DNA from: DATMBF01 sp035559595
Lineage (GTDB): Bacteria; Bacteroidota; Ignavibacteria; UBA10030
Direction of reading: 5' to 3'
Assembly (NCBI GenBank): GCA_035559595.1
Contig: DATMBF010000034.1
Span: 29,225-93,224, forward strand
DNA length: 64,000 nt
Part shown: positions 7,769 to 17,251 of the stretch, one piece after another
Numbering within the stretch: the first letter of the stretch is position 1
How the letters are laid out: each line of letters begins with the position of its first letter
The notes under the pieces: model-generated
The model's database searches: none
What the model saw: only the letters and a program-made list of their open reading frames with translations
Told to the model about the DNA's origin: nothing
Program-made: the position numbers and the translations under genes

Positions 7769-10036
7769 CTATCGCACCAGAATCAGCTTCCTTGTCTGTG
7801 CGTCGCCACCGGATTCAAGTCGGTACAAGTACACCCCGCTCGGAACCAAACCGCCCCCCGCATCCCGTCCGTCCCACTCAATCGAATAAAACCCCGCAAA
7901 CAGAAACCGATCAAGAAGTACTCTGACAGGTCTTCCAAGCAAATCATAGACAACGAGACGAACGTTTCCGTCGATCGGAACGCTGTATTCCAAGAGGGCT
8001 GTCGAGGTCGATCCTCTCATGTAGAGCGGATTCGGATAGCTCTGTTGAAGCACTAAGGCACCACTCGACGGCGGGGGAATCGTACTTTGATCGCTGTAAC
8101 CCAAATAGACACGAACATAGAAATCACCGGTACTTTCGTACATCAATCGCCCCGCCGTTGGCTGACTTGACAGAAAGAGAAAACTGCGGACTGCAGATTG
8201 GCCGCTGTCGCGTCGCATGAGCGGATTCGGAGCTCCAGCGCCGTAGAGCACTTGAACCAGGAAGTCGTTCGAGGCGCTAATGTTCCGTTGGCGCAAATCG
8301 ACCACTGTTCGCAGAAAGCTCGTGTCGGTGACCGTAAATGGAATTGGCGATGAGATCCTTGCCGCTCCGCCAAGTCCACCCAAGGGTTGCGTAGAGAGAT
8401 CGTACGCCGTGTTCCAGTCACGAACCATCAACCGTGCGCTGCCGGTTGTCTGAAACCACATCGCCACGCTATCGATCTTCGCATTGCTCACACCGTCAAA
8501 TGCAACAGAAAGCGTATCGTTGGGCCGAAAGAGCGTATTCGGCGCTCGCTGGGTGCGACCATCGTCATGCGCCAGCTCTAACGCAACCCCTGATTTCAGT
8601 GCACCGGTCGTCTGGTGTGTATACGCAAGATTCCCGGTCGTGCGAGTATTATGGACCACGAAGACAGCTTCGGAGATCGGCGACCCAACGAAGGAAGATT
8701 CGTATTGCAAGCCTGCCGGGACGGAAGAAACTGTGGTTCCACCGCTCGATGCGCGGATAACCTGGATGTCACCGATTCCCGAGGTTATCGTGAGCATTGC
8801 TCGAACGGTATCCATCACACGAAAGCGCAGGTATTCAGCTCCCAAGGAAAGAATGTTCGTTCGACTACCAGAGGAGGTCGGCCCGAAGGTATCAAGATGA
8901 ACTTTCGGCCTCGGTTGGCGCTGCAGAGGAATTCCATAGCCGTATGATTGGCCAACAGACCGGTCCATGACATAGTTCGCGATCTGAAAATTCTTAACGG
9001 TTGAAACAAGGTTTCCTGAATAGCCTGAGAGGAGAAGCGCGGAATCGAACCCAAGAGCTCCCGATTCGGGATTTTGTGTCAGGTTTCGAACAAACACCTC
9101 TCCAAACTGATCCCACAAGTAATATGTAAACAGCGCGGCGCGACTGTAATCGGCAAGTACCCGATCATCAGTTGTCTGAGACCAACCCAAGAGTGACACA
9201 TTGGTGTTCTTCAGATATCGTTCGGGTGAGCGTAAGCCGTAGCCACAGAGAAGCTCTGCAAGTTCGGAAAGTCCTTCGTTGATGAACGTCGATTCGCCGG
9301 TATCGTAATTCCAATGAATGAGATGCTGAAACTCATGGGCGAGCACATTCAACGGGCGATTGGGATCACGGGTGTTGTTGAAGAAGATTCCCGGGGTGGC
9401 ATCGATGTAGAGCATATCTCGCCTGTTGGAGCTTGAGGTATTGACTTGATCTTTCGAATGGAAATATCCAGCAACGAATCCGCCTGAACCCGAAAACCCG
9501 TCAATGATATCATAAATCAAGAAATGCGTTCTGCCATCTCCCGCACCCCTGATGAACGAGGAGTTGATATTCGGTGGATTGCCGAAGAAGCGCCTCTCCA
9601 GCGGGAGGATTCCCTTTGTGGTATCTTGAGAGGTGGGGGGAGTCCGATTCTCGAGGGCGCTGAGAATGGCATCCACCTCTGTTTGGGTAACATGGCCATT
9701 GCTGAGTTCGCCCAGGGCAACCCATACGTAACTCATTGTGCCAATTGCTTTCAACTCCGCCCGAACAGTATCAAATCGATTGTCCTTGAAGTTGTAAACC
9801 CAAAAGACCTCTTCAGTGCCGATGCGTAGAGGTTGTGCCGATTTCTGAAGAGCATATCTTTGCATTGCTGCTAAGATTCCCGGATCTGCCCGCCTTGTGT
9901 TTTCCCACGCTTGTTGGAGGAGCTCGGGATCACTTGCAATCCCCGTTCCACAAATGTATTCTTTGTCGTGAACAGGAACAGGTGTTTGAGCGAGAGATTG
10001 GGAAAGAAAGACAAAGGAAAGAAAGAGGTAACGCAT
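7769..10036 (-). CDS. secreted zinc metalloprotease with T9SS sorting domain
   Basis: A 755-residue secreted protein. It begins with a signal peptide (MRYLFLSFVFLSQSLAQ). The catalytic centre is HEFQH at 234-238, with a probable third zinc ligand Glu254 in FINEGLSELAE, the spacing of gluzincins; the context resembles the M30 hyicolysin-like group. After a beta-rich middle, the last ~90 residues form a T9SS type A sorting domain: QQSYPNP, then the VYDLLGRPV, GFYSIEWDGRD and GVYLYRLESGG strands, ending in KLILVR. It should therefore leave the cell through the SprA-type translocon. It starts 11 bases after the flippase gene, unusual company for a protease. Substrate unknown. Confidence 0.82.
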   Translation of the reverse strand: MRYLFLSFVFLSQSLAQTPVPVHDKEYICGTGIASDPELLQQAWENTRRADPGILAAMQRYALQKSAQPLRIGTEEVFWVYNFKDNRFDTVRAELKAIGTMSYVWVALGELSNGHVTQTEVDAILSALENRTPPTSQDTTKGILPLERRFFGNPPNINSSFIRGAGDGRTHFLIYDIIDGFSGSGGFVAGYFHSKDQVNTSSSNRRDMLYIDATPGIFFNNTRDPNRPLNVLAHEFQHLIHWNYDTGESTFINEGLSELAELLCGYGLRSPERYLKNTNVSLLGWSQTTDDRVLADYSRAALFTYYLWDQFGEVFVRNLTQNPESGALGFDSALLLSGYSGNLVSTVKNFQIANYVMDRSVGQSYGYGIPLQRQPRPKVHLDTFGPTSSGSRTNILSLGAEYLRFRVMDTVRAMLTITSGIGDIQVIRASSGGTTVSSVPAGLQYESSFVGSPISEAVFVVHNTRTTGNLAYTHQTTGALKSGVALELAHDDGRTQRAPNTLFRPNDTLSVAFDGVSNAKIDSVAMWFQTTGSARLMVRDWNTAYDLSTQPLGGLGGAARISSPIPFTVTDTSFLRTVVDLRQRNISASNDFLVQVLYGAGAPNPLMRRDSGQSAVRSFLFLSSQPTAGRLMYESTGDFYVRVYLGYSDQSTIPPPSSGALVLQQSYPNPLYMRGSTSTALLEYSVPIDGNVRLVVYDLLGRPVRVLLDRFLFAGFYSIEWDGRDAGGGLVPSGVYLYRLESGGDAQTRKLILVR

Positions 10037-10047
10037 TGGAGCAGCCC

Positions 10048-11532
10048 CTACAGATTCTCAGGTGCATCTTTGGACGAGCGAACCTGACGGGCAAATTGAA
10101 GAAGACTCGAGATATCGATAACACGCAGTACAAAAAGCAACACGAGAAACATTGCCATCAGGAGTACTTTCACTGCAATCCCCTCAACTGTCATCGGTGA
10201 AGGAGCAAACGTCAGGAAGAGGGTGATGGTTCCGACAATCGCAAGAGCGATTCGGAAGATCTTCCCCCACTCATATTCAATGTGAAACAGTCGGTTCGAG
10301 GGGATGTAAATCCCGACCGCCATCACCACATAACTGATCAGCGTTGCGTATGCCGCGCCCATCATTCCGTAAATAGGAATCAGAAGATAGTTTGCAGCGA
10401 CGTTGGCAACAGCGCCAAGTCCCGTCACCAGCGGCAAATACTGGGTCTTCTTTTCGATTGTTACGCCAACGATAAAGTTTGAATACGCACCAGCGAACAT
10501 GTACGCAAAAAGAATCCAGGGGACAATCACGACCCCTGACCAATACTCGGGGTGAAAGAAGTACGCTCCAATAAACGAAATCCGAATAAGATCCTCTACA
10601 AAGAGCGTGACAACAACAAATACGAGTCCAAGCCCTGTCATAAAGTACGTGAAAACTTTTGAGAACAGTTGCTTGGCATCACTATCCTGATAATGCGAAA
10701 GATAGAACGGGCGCCACGCGTAGTCAAACATACTCACGACCAGCATCATCATGATTCCGAGTCGGTAGTTGGCCTGGTAGATTCCGACTGTGGCTTCGTC
10801 TGTGAGCGATTTCAGGATAGGCCGATCCACCACATGCATGGCAACGCTGGCAAGTCCGGCGGGCACATAAGGCAGTCCGAATTTCAGCAACTGCGAATAC
10901 AGGCCTTTCGGCAAATCGAACGTCAACAGCATTCGAGCGGAAGGGGAAAGCACAGCGACCGTAAGCAAAGAAGCTATGAGGTTCGCCAGCAGAACGCCCT
11001 CCACTTTCATCTTAAGGAACACAAGCAAGAAAATATTTGCGAGCACATTGACAACAATATTGAAAATCTTCCACCCTGCAAAGGCTTTCGCTTTGTGGTC
11101 CATTCGCAGCGCGGCGAACGGAATGATAACGAGGGCATCAAAGAAGAGGATCGCTGCAGCAAGTTGAACATACAGGGCACCGTTCGTGCCAAGACCAATC
11201 CAAAACGAGACTGACTCTGAAAATGCTATGAACAACAGGGAGAGGACAAGCGACGTTGCAAACACGGAGAGAAACGGCACGGTAAAGATCTTTTTTCTCT
11301 CTTCCCCTTGTTGAGAAGCAACGTAGCGCATGAAAGCCGATTCCATCCCGTAGCCATAGATAATGAAAGCGAAGGCGATGTAGGAATAAAGGGTAGCGAC
11401 GACTCCATACTCGGCAGGGGCAAGATAGTGGGTATAAAACGGAACGAGGAGAAAGTTTAGAAAGCGGCCGATGATGGAGCTAAGGCCGTAGATCGAAGCA
11501 TCCTTCCCGAGGCGCAGAATCCGCTCGTACAT
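10048..11532 (-). CDS. polysaccharide lipid-carrier flippase (Wzx/MOP family)
   Basis: The 494-residue protein is almost entirely hydrophobic helices, about 12-14, with the Wzx-like N-terminus SIYGLSSIIGRFLNFLLVPFY, as expected of an inner-membrane flippase that turns undecaprenyl-linked oligosaccharide to the periplasmic side. It is the second such gene here (the other is at 23.2-24.8 kb), so the two may handle different glycans. Substrate cannot be told from sequence. It is followed closely by the secreted protease gene. Confidence 0.85.
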   Translation of the reverse strand: MYERILRLGKDASIYGLSSIIGRFLNFLLVPFYTHYLAPAEYGVVATLYSYIAFAFIIYGYGMESAFMRYVASQQGEERKKIFTVPFLSVFATSLVLSLLFIAFSESVSFWIGLGTNGALYVQLAAAILFFDALVIIPFAALRMDHKAKAFAGWKIFNIVVNVLANIFLLVFLKMKVEGVLLANLIASLLTVAVLSPSARMLLTFDLPKGLYSQLLKFGLPYVPAGLASVAMHVVDRPILKSLTDEATVGIYQANYRLGIMMMLVVSMFDYAWRPFYLSHYQDSDAKQLFSKVFTYFMTGLGLVFVVVTLFVEDLIRISFIGAYFFHPEYWSGVVIVPWILFAYMFAGAYSNFIVGVTIEKKTQYLPLVTGLGAVANVAANYLLIPIYGMMGAAYATLISYVVMAVGIYIPSNRLFHIEYEWGKIFRIALAIVGTITLFLTFAPSPMTVEGIAVKVLLMAMFLVLLFVLRVIDISSLLQFARQVRSSKDAPENL

Positions 11533-11588
11533 GTGCTATGCCGGCCGCGTTGAGACGGATGGACGGCTGGAAAAGTCACAACGAAGCG

Positions 11589-11747
11589 TCAGGGTTGATC
11601 CTCCACAAGCATGATCGGAATGTCATTCTTCACCTGATACACACGACTGCATTGCACGCAGGTAAGGGTATTCTGGTCGGGCTTGTACTCGAGATCACCC
11701 TTGCAGAGAGGGCAGCAGAGAATGTCGAGGAGTTCCTTCTTAAGCAT
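11589..11747 (-). CDS. Trm112 family zinc protein
   Basis: A 52-residue gene found by reading the minus strand directly: it starts MLKKELLDILCCPLCKGDLE and ends MLVEDQP. Cysteines 11/12, 15, 30 and 33 form the zinc ribbon of Trm112-like (YcaR/UPF0434) proteins, which in other systems bind and activate SAM-dependent methyltransferases. No methyltransferase gene is next to it. It sits between the thioesterase (106 bases upstream) and the flippase gene, in the same orientation, and is probably in their transcript. Confidence 0.85.
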   Translation of the reverse strand: MLKKELLDILCCPLCKGDLEYKPDQNTLTCVQCSRVYQVKNDIPIMLVEDQP

Positions 11748-11853
11748 GGTTTATTTCGAATGATTTTTCAAGAGATGTTTTTGCTTTGACGATTCGACCA
11801 CCCCCCGGACGGAATTTCAGGGCAGATCGGCTACGGCGAACCAAGCTATGGTC

Positions 11854-12315
11854 TTACGAGCGAGCGGCGACAGAGACATCTGCAGATTTCCGCATCGCCT
11901 CTTCGACGGCTTGCAGAAATACCCCCGGGGCCCGGGTTGGCTTCCCCGTTGTTGCGTTCAGGAATCCATGCACGGTGAACCCTTCCACAATCGGCTCATC
12001 TTCGCCATTCCGGAAGATCTTGTATTCGATTCTCACTCGTGCAACCGGCATTTCCTTCATTGCCGTTTCCACAACCAGTAAATCGTCATAGCGCGCAGAG
12101 CGAATGTACTTGGCGTGCGCTTCAATCACCGGCAGCCAGATTCCCAGATGTTCAATCTCGCTATAGGGTAAACCGATCTGCCGCAGCAAATCCGATCTTC
12201 CTTGCTCGAAGTATTCAAAATATTTCGCATAGTAGACAAACCTCATTTGGTCGGTGTCGGCATAGCGTACGCGGATCTCGGTAAGCTGTCGAATCACCGC
12301 ACCTACCCCTTCCAT
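11854..12315 (-). CDS. YbgC-like acyl-CoA thioesterase
   Basis: A 153-residue single hotdog-fold protein. The motif YADTDQMRFVYYAKYFEYFE near residue 18 is the 4-hydroxybenzoyl-CoA/YbgC thioesterase signature with the catalytic Asp. Enzymes of this type cleave acyl-CoA or acyl-ACP. Its start overlaps the end of accA by 13 bases, so translation is likely coupled, fitting a role in acyl-chain metabolism. The exact substrate is not predictable. Confidence 0.88.
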   Translation of the reverse strand: MEGVGAVIRQLTEIRVRYADTDQMRFVYYAKYFEYFEQGRSDLLRQIGLPYSEIEHLGIWLPVIEAHAKYIRSARYDDLLVVETAMKEMPVARVRIEYKIFRNGEDEPIVEGFTVHGFLNATTGKPTRAPGVFLQAVEEAMRKSADVSVAARS

Positions 12316-13253
12316 GCCCCCATCGCCGCGAATTTCTCAATCCGCCGCTTGATGAGTTTGTCCGTTTTGATCTTCTTCAGGTCCCGAAGCTCCTCGATCA
12401 GAATCTTCTTGAGCGTGGCCGCTGATTGCTCATGGTTACGATGGGCTCCGCCAAGTGGTTCGGGAATGATACGATCGACGATTCCCTGCTCTACAAGGTC
12501 TGGCGCAGTGAGTCTCAACGCCTCGGCAGCTTGCTCTTTGTAATCCCAGCTTCTCCACAGAATGCTTGAACAGGATTCCGGCGCAATCACGGAGTACCAT
12601 GCATTTTCAAACATCAGAATGCGATCGCCGACGCCGATACCAAGAGCCCCTCCGGAAGCTCCTTCGCCGATGATCACGACAACAATCGGGACAGGAAGGT
12701 GAGACATCTCGAAGAGATTGCGTGCAATGGCCTCCGCCTGACCGCGTTCTTCCGCTTCCAGACCGGGATAGGCACCCGGTGTGTCGAGAAGTGTAATGAT
12801 CGGTTTCTTGAACTTCGCAGCGAGCTGGAACAGCCGAAGGGCCTTTCGATATCCCTCCGGATTCGGCATGCCGAAGTTCCGGTAGAGATTCGACTTAGTG
12901 TCTCGTCCCTTCTGGTGTCCGACAATGAGCACGGTTTCGCCACTGAGTTTACCGAATCCGCCGACAATCGCTTTATCATCCGCAAAATGCCGATCCCCGT
13001 GCAGTTCCATAAAGTCATCGATGATGAGATTGATATAATCGAGCGTATACGGTCGATCGGGGTGTCTCGCAAGCTGGACACGCTGCCAGCGACTGAGGTT
13101 GGAAAAGATTTGCTCTCTCAACTGATTGACTTTCTTTTCGAGTTTTTCGATCTCGTCAGCGATATCGAGGTTATCGGAATACTTCCGCATCTCCTCGATT
13201 TTTTGTTCTAACTCGTAGATCGGTTTTTCGAATTCAAGAATAGCTTTCGGCAT
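12303..13253 (-). CDS. accA: acetyl-CoA carboxylase carboxyltransferase subunit alpha
   Basis: AccA, 316 residues, pairs with AccD to move the carboxyl group from biotin to acetyl-CoA, giving malonyl-CoA for fatty acid synthesis. Seen: the N-terminal coiled region (LEFEKPIYELEQKIEEM), the GRDTKSNLYRNFGMPNPEGYRKA segment region and the oxyanion loop GEGASGGALGIGVGDRILM. The partner accD is 22 kb away at 35 kb. Here accA overlaps the preceding glycosyltransferase gene by 20 bases and is translated inside a mostly polysaccharide operon. Confidence 0.96.
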   Translation of the reverse strand: MPKAILEFEKPIYELEQKIEEMRKYSDNLDIADEIEKLEKKVNQLREQIFSNLSRWQRVQLARHPDRPYTLDYINLIIDDFMELHGDRHFADDKAIVGGFGKLSGETVLIVGHQKGRDTKSNLYRNFGMPNPEGYRKALRLFQLAAKFKKPIITLLDTPGAYPGLEAEERGQAEAIARNLFEMSHLPVPIVVVIIGEGASGGALGIGVGDRILMFENAWYSVIAPESCSSILWRSWDYKEQAAEALRLTAPDLVEQGIVDRIIPEPLGGAHRNHEQSAATLKKILIEELRDLKKIKTDKLIKRRIEKFAAMGAWKG

Positions 13254-15288
13254 TCGTTCGTCTTTCGCGTTGGATAAGAGTCTTCAGGAGAATCTCGACA
13301 TCAAGTGCAAGCGATTGATTCTTCGCATAGTAGAGATTGTATTGCTCGATCTCTTCTGCTGTCAATTGCCGGTCCCGTTGCAACTGGATCAACCCTGTAA
13401 GACCGGGCTTACCGATGAAGAGGGGCTGCTGTGGTTGACCGTTGAGGTGGACAGTTGTGCTGCCCGGAGGCGGACCAACAAGGCTCATTCGTCCTGCAAC
13501 AACATCGGGAAGCTGGCAAAGGACGCTTGCCGTTGATCCGGTTCTTGAAGACTTCGTGAAATATACGAAAGGATAGATGGAAATCAAGAGAAGTCCTCCG
13601 AGACCCAGATCGAACATGCGCTTAGCAATCCGATTCAGCGGTTTTTCGATGTTATACGTGATCTGAACAAGGGGGAGCTCATCGAGAGAATCCACACTGG
13701 CTTTGCCAATCATGACTTCGAGTTTTGTTGGAACCAGATGGAAGTTGACCGCAAGCTCGCGCGTTCGCCCGATAACACCAAGGATATCTGCGTAGGACAC
13801 CTTTTGGGTCGAGAAAATCACATCGCTCACTCTATGCTCCTGGATCACTTTGCCGATGTTGTCGAGGCTTCCAAGCACAGCAAGGCCATCGATCTTTTGG
13901 CCGACCGTTCTCCTCGATGAATCGATGAATCCCACAACTTCATAGCCATCAGCAACGCGCTGGCGGAGTCGCCGCAGAAGCTCGCGGGCGGCGCGATCCG
14001 CTCCCACGATGAGGGTACGTCGTCCTAAGAGGCTTTTTCTTCCGGTCGAAAGGTCGCGTCTCCACACTTTCGCAATGAGTCTCCATCCGGGCAAAAGCAT
14101 AACACTCAGCATCCCTGAAATCGCAAGAACCGCCCGACTGAAGGCATAGGACCTAAAGAAGAAGACGATCGCTGCGATGATGACATACGCGACGACGACG
14201 GCGGCAATGGTGCGCGAGACGGACATTCGACGATGCGTATAGACGCCGGTCACGTAGAGGCTGGCCACGACAATAACGGCCGGAACGACGTAGACAATCG
14301 GATACGCATACGAGGGAAAATGAAATATCTCACCCAACCAAATGAACTCAGCGACCATCAGGGCCAGATCGACCAAGACAATGTCAACGATGCCAATCAG
14401 GACCGGTCGCAGATGAGCCCTGATCATCGCCAGACGTGAGGAGAATGCGATCGCAAGTTTGAGGAGGCTTGCAAGGAGGACAGATCGCGTCAGGTGCTTT
14501 CGTACAAAAAGTTGCATGGCTTCATAGAACATCTTTATTTCGTCGATGCTGCTCCGGCGCGTGCTTTCCCCCTTATAATGGATGATCTGCGTCGAGTGAA
14601 CGTAATAGATCTTCCATCCAGCTTTTTGAATCCGGTAGCACCAGTCGAGATCCTCACCGTACATAAAGAAACGCTCGTCCAGCCCACCGACTTCGTTATA
14701 GACTTTCCGCCGCGTCATCATGAATGAACCGCTGACGGCATCGATTTCATAGGTCTCGTCGGGGCTGAGGTAGGTCAAATTGTAGCGGCCCAACAGGCGG
14801 GTTTTCGGGAAAAGCTTGCTCAGTCCTGTCAGTCGCGTAAACGCAACCCACGGCGTGGGAAAACTCCGCCGGCAGGCAAGTTGAAACGTGCCATCGGGAT
14901 TTAGGATTTTGCAACCGGCTAAACCAACGTCGGGATTCTCCTCAAAGAAGCGGAGCATAACTTTGAGCGTATCTTCCTGAACTACCGTATCCGGATTGAT
15001 CAGCAGAAGATATTTCCCCCTTGCCCGTCGCAATGCCCGGTTATTTGCCCGCGCAAACCCTTCGTTGCTCTTGTTGATGATCAGACGAACCCACGGGAAA
15101 TCCTTTTGAAGCATCTGGACGCTTCCATCGTCCGAAGCATTATCAACAACGAGAACCTCAGCACGTATTCCTCGCATGGCTTTTTTGAGAGAGACGAGCG
15201 CATGATGGAGGAATTCCCTCACATTGTAGTTGACAATAATGACGGAGAGCTGAACGGATGACCCACGGCTGGAGGTCTTAGCGGCCAT
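13234..15288 (-). CDS. fusion: family 2 glycosyltransferase plus shortened polyprenyl-phosphate sugar-1-P transferase
   Basis: The 684-residue protein joins two functions. Residues 10-260 are a rhamnosyltransferase-like GT2 domain (SVIIVNYN, VVDNASDDGS, LLINPDTVV, GEDLDWCYRI). Residues 290-400 hold four to five membrane helices and 420-540 a Rossmann/CoA-binding-like module (TLIVGADRAARELLRRL), the layout of WbaP-type initiators. The C-terminal phosphosugar transferase domain (553-684) is only about 130 residues instead of ~190: it keeps AKRMFDLGLGG and LPDVVAGRMSLVGPPP but lacks the KFRSM segment and the catalytic Asp-Glu pair, and the usual GPRP arginine is Pro. It starts 11 bases before the stop of the Dpm1-like gene. 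The GT2 half looks active; the initiator half probably is not. Confidence 0.85.
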   Translation of the reverse strand: MAAKTSSRGSSVQLSVIIVNYNVREFLHHALVSLKKAMRGIRAEVLVVDNASDDGSVQMLQKDFPWVRLIINKSNEGFARANNRALRRARGKYLLLINPDTVVQEDTLKVMLRFFEENPDVGLAGCKILNPDGTFQLACRRSFPTPWVAFTRLTGLSKLFPKTRLLGRYNLTYLSPDETYEIDAVSGSFMMTRRKVYNEVGGLDERFFMYGEDLDWCYRIQKAGWKIYYVHSTQIIHYKGESTRRSSIDEIKMFYEAMQLFVRKHLTRSVLLASLLKLAIAFSSRLAMIRAHLRPVLIGIVDIVLVDLALMVAEFIWLGEIFHFPSYAYPIVYVVPAVIVVASLYVTGVYTHRRMSVSRTIAAVVVAYVIIAAIVFFFRSYAFSRAVLAISGMLSVMLLPGWRLIAKVWRRDLSTGRKSLLGRRTLIVGADRAARELLRRLRQRVADGYEVVGFIDSSRRTVGQKIDGLAVLGSLDNIGKVIQEHRVSDVIFSTQKVSYADILGVIGRTRELAVNFHLVPTKLEVMIGKASVDSLDELPLVQITYNIEKPLNRIAKRMFDLGLGGLLLISIYPFVYFTKSSRTGSTASVLCQLPDVVAGRMSLVGPPPGSTTVHLNGQPQQPLFIGKPGLTGLIQLQRDRQLTAEEIEQYNLYYAKNQSLALDVEILLKTLIQRERRTNAESYS

Positions 15289-15994
15289 CGAAGAGACTCT
15301 TCAATTTCAGTTTCCAGACCATGAACGCGGCTTCCCACACAATGTGCTTCGACATCTTCGACACACCGTGGCTGCGATCGACAAAAATGATGGGGACCTC
15401 ACACACCTTGAATCCCTTGCGCCAGGCGAGGAAATTCGTCTCGATCTGGAATGCATAACCGTTCGAACGGATCGAGTTGAGATCAAAACTTTCCAGCACT
15501 TTTCGCCGATAACATTTGAAACCGCTTGTCGTGTCGCGGACGGGCATGCCGGTAATAACTCTTGTGTAATAATTTGCGGCGAAGCTGAGGATCAAGCGAC
15601 GCATCGGCCAGTTCACCACATTGACGCCGGTGAGGTAACGGGAGCCGATGACCAGATCGCATTCCTGGGCTTTCCAGAGAAGATTCGGCAACTCGTCCGG
15701 ATCATGAGAGAAATCGGCATCCATCTCAAAAATGAAATCGAAGCCTTTTTCAAGAGCATAGTGGAAGCCGGCGACGTAGGCTGTCCCCAGTCCCATTTTC
15801 TTCTCACGCTCGATCAGATGCAGACGATGTTCCTCGCGCTGCATTGTCCTTACCACGTCGGCCGTTCCGTCCGGCGAAGCATCATCAACAATGAGGACCT
15901 CAAAGTGTTCGCCAAGCTTGAGGATCCGAGGGATAAGCTTGCGAACGTTCTCCGCTTCGTTGTATGTCGGAATGATAACGAGAGAGCGTTTCAT
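15278..15994 (-). CDS. polyprenol-phosphate sugar synthase (Dpm1-like GT2)
   Basis: A 238-residue soluble GT2 enzyme of the dolichol-phosphate mannosyltransferase type: IPTYNEAENV at the start, VDDASPDGTADVV, and the metal-binding DADFSHDPDELP. It lacks C-terminal membrane helices, like short bacterial Dpm1 homologues. It probably charges a polyprenyl phosphate with a sugar for periplasmic transfer. ATGA overlap with the aminotransferase upstream indicates coupled translation. Confidence 0.9.
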   Translation of the reverse strand: MKRSLVIIPTYNEAENVRKLIPRILKLGEHFEVLIVDDASPDGTADVVRTMQREEHRLHLIEREKKMGLGTAYVAGFHYALEKGFDFIFEMDADFSHDPDELPNLLWKAQECDLVIGSRYLTGVNVVNWPMRRLILSFAANYYTRVITGMPVRDTTSGFKCYRRKVLESFDLNSIRSNGYAFQIETNFLAWRKGFKVCEVPIIFVDRSHGVSKMSKHIVWEAAFMVWKLKLKSLFDGR

Positions 15995-17094
15995 GAATTC
16001 AATGCCTTCTTAAGGGCCGACACAATGAACATTTGCTGGTCATCTGTGAGCTCAGTGTGCATCGGGAGTGAGAGGACCTCCTCGCAGGCGCGTTCGGTGT
16101 TCGGAAACGTTTCCTTTGGCCGCCCCACATGCCGGAACGCTTCCTGAAGATGAAGAGGGATTGGGTAATAGATGGCGTGCGGAATTCGTTGGTCGCTGAG
16201 CGACCGTGCAACGCGATCTCTGTTTTTGACACGAATCGTATATTGGTGATAGATATGTCGGGTGTACGAGGCTTCAAACGGAAGCTCGACCGGCACGTTA
16301 GAGAGAATTTCTGAGTATCTTGTTGCTGCTTTGCGACGAGCTTCGTGCCATTGCTCCAGATATTTCAGCTTCACGTTCAGGATCGCTGCTTGCAAGGCAT
16401 CGAGTCTGCTATTCACACCAACCACTTCGTGCTTGTAGCGAACCTTCGAGCCATGGACAACAATCATCCGAAGTTTCTCCGCAAGCGCATCGTCGTTCGT
16501 AACGATCATCCCCGCATCTCCAAACGCACCAAGGTTCTTGCTGGGAAAGAAACTGATACACCCCATCGTTCCGATTCCTCCAACTTTCTTTCCCTTGTAC
16601 TCCGTTCCCATCGCCTGAGCGGCATCCTCAATGATGGGAATGTTCCTCCTCTGTGCAATCTCAACGATTGGATCCATATCGCAAGCATGGCCGTAGAGAT
16701 GGACCGGGATGATCGCTTTGGTTTTCGGAGTAATCGCAGCCTCAATGAGATTCGGATCGATGTTATAGGTCTTCGGATCAATGTCAACATAAACAGGTAT
16801 CGCTCCAAGCAGAACGATCGTCTCCGTGGTTGCGACAAAAGTAAACGGGGTGGAGATGACTTCGTCACCCGGACCGACTCCCAATGCCATCATCGCCACT
16901 TGTAAAGCGTCCGTGCCTGAAGCGCAGCCGATGGCGTGCTTGACGTTCAGATACTTCGCCGCTGCATCCTCAAAATCCCGCACCTCTTTCCCCAGAATAA
17001 ACTGGCCGGACTCCAACACTCGATGAATCGCCGCGTCAATCTCAGACTTGATCTTCTTGTACTGTGTCGTTAAATCGACCATCTGTAAGTTCAT
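15991..17094 (-). CDS. DegT/DnrJ/EryC1/StrS sugar aminotransferase
   Basis: A 367-residue PLP enzyme that aminates a keto-sugar nucleotide. Seen: GCASGTDALQVAMMALGV (cofactor phosphate binding), VHLYGHACDMDPI, IEDAAQAMGTEYKGKKVG, and the PLP lysine in FFPSKNLGAFGDAG. With rfbB in the same operon, a dTDP-amino sugar is a reasonable product (inference). Good ribosome site AAAGGAAC before the ATG. Confidence 0.93.
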   Translation of the reverse strand: MNLQMVDLTTQYKKIKSEIDAAIHRVLESGQFILGKEVRDFEDAAAKYLNVKHAIGCASGTDALQVAMMALGVGPGDEVISTPFTFVATTETIVLLGAIPVYVDIDPKTYNIDPNLIEAAITPKTKAIIPVHLYGHACDMDPIVEIAQRRNIPIIEDAAQAMGTEYKGKKVGGIGTMGCISFFPSKNLGAFGDAGMIVTNDDALAEKLRMIVVHGSKVRYKHEVVGVNSRLDALQAAILNVKLKYLEQWHEARRKAATRYSEILSNVPVELPFEASYTRHIYHQYTIRVKNRDRVARSLSDQRIPHAIYYPIPLHLQEAFRHVGRPKETFPNTERACEEVLSLPMHTELTDDQQMFIVSALKKALNS

Positions 17095-17251
17095 GGTGTT
17101 CCTTTCAGAATCAGGAGTCCAGCAGCTAACGGAGGCTGTAAATCAGCTTGTCGGTAAATCAGCGACACGTCGTACGCTGCGTCATTGTGCCATGCACAAA
17201 TCGCCCAATCTTCAATCTGCAATCTTGAATCTTTCAATCTTCAATTCCTTT

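Noticed and set aside
15344..16147. 267-codon plus-strand frame opposite the Dpm1-like gene
   Set aside because: It is antisense to a gene with clear GT2 motifs, has no recognisable domain and is a shadow of codon bias.
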